A stretch of DNA of 61,157 nt from an uncultured Lachnospiraceae bacterium (GTDB taxonomy: Bacteria; Bacillota; Clostridia; Lachnospirales; Lachnospiraceae), in assembly GCA_905199445.1 (NCBI GenBank), contig CAJKGK010000021.1:1-61157 (forward strand), written 5' to 3'. Positions within the stretch are counted from its first letter, which is position 1, and each line of letters opens with the position of its first letter. Positions 61,115-61,157 of the stretch are shown here, piece by piece. The notes under the pieces are model-generated. The model was not told where the DNA came from and made no database searches. It saw only the letters and a list, made by a program, of their open reading frames with translations. The position numbers were made by a program, and so were the translations under genes.

Positions 61115-61157
61115 GAAAAAGTCTGTAAATAAGATTCTTCTATGATAATGAAGGGCG

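Noticed and set aside
1..61157. CRISPR arrays, insertion sequences, prophage genes, rRNA or tRNA genes
   Set aside because: No regular spaced repeats, transposase or integrase motifs or RNA genes were found; most intergenic gaps are short and already explained.

Overview
This window looks like a chromosomal segment of an anaerobic low-to-mid-GC Firmicute, most likely a gut Lachnospiraceae. The reasons are the AGGAGG-type ribosome binding sites, the GlgC/GlgD pair, a split transketolase, a DUF6062 protein, a corrinoid-protein reactivation pair, an FeoA-FeoB fusion and the overall gene style. This placement is inference from gene content. Almost all genes lie on the minus strand. I see no rRNA, tRNA, CRISPR array or intact mobile element.

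Layout. 1-5.4 kb: the end of a plus-strand protein, a ZIP metal transporter, an EamA exporter and a GNAT enzyme, then a visibly decayed stretch with two broken P-loop kinase remnants, a MazG-like protein and a TetR regulator. 5.6-10.7 kb: guaA with a vestigial glutaminase domain, then a pentose-phosphate block (talC, split transketolase, araD) with palindromic candidate operators. 10.7-15.6 kb: a reductive activator of corrinoid proteins with a MetH-activation-like partner, and a phospholipid operon (flippase-like protein, pssA, psd). 15.9-24 kb: metY, a DUF6062 protein, nfo, a polysaccharide deacetylase, a secreted cohesin-like protein and a six-SH3 glucosaminidase. 24-36 kb: a YheO-type regulator with a purine permease, hflKC behind a manganese-type riboswitch, M18 aminopeptidase, a zinc-ribbon protein, a subtilase, a ClpX paralogue and HtrA. 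36-47.8 kb: GtrA/GT2, GNAT, leuA, HPr, cdaA-cdaR, two membrane proteins, glgC-glgD and an aldo/keto reductase. 47.9-51.7 kb: FeoAB, a DUF368 protein and a small secreted/membrane protein.

51.9-59.3 kb holds an AT-richer six-gene minus-strand cassette that I cannot match to a named system: a membrane-anchored protein, a cytoplasmic L,D-transpeptidase-like protein without a signal peptide, an orphan, a WYL regulator, a 946-residue AAA+ protein with one degenerate and two intact ATPase modules, and a second orphan. A MerR regulator with a textbook 19-bp-spacer promoter and two small membrane proteins close the window.

The two strongest leads are (1) a yybP-ykoY (Mn2+) riboswitch with its own promoter and an overlapping terminator that leads straight into hflK-hflC, and (2) the WYL / AAA+ / YkuD / membrane-protein cassette. 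Start codons were moved where a Shine-Dalgarno sequence decided the matter. All homology calls come from reading motifs by eye; no search was run.
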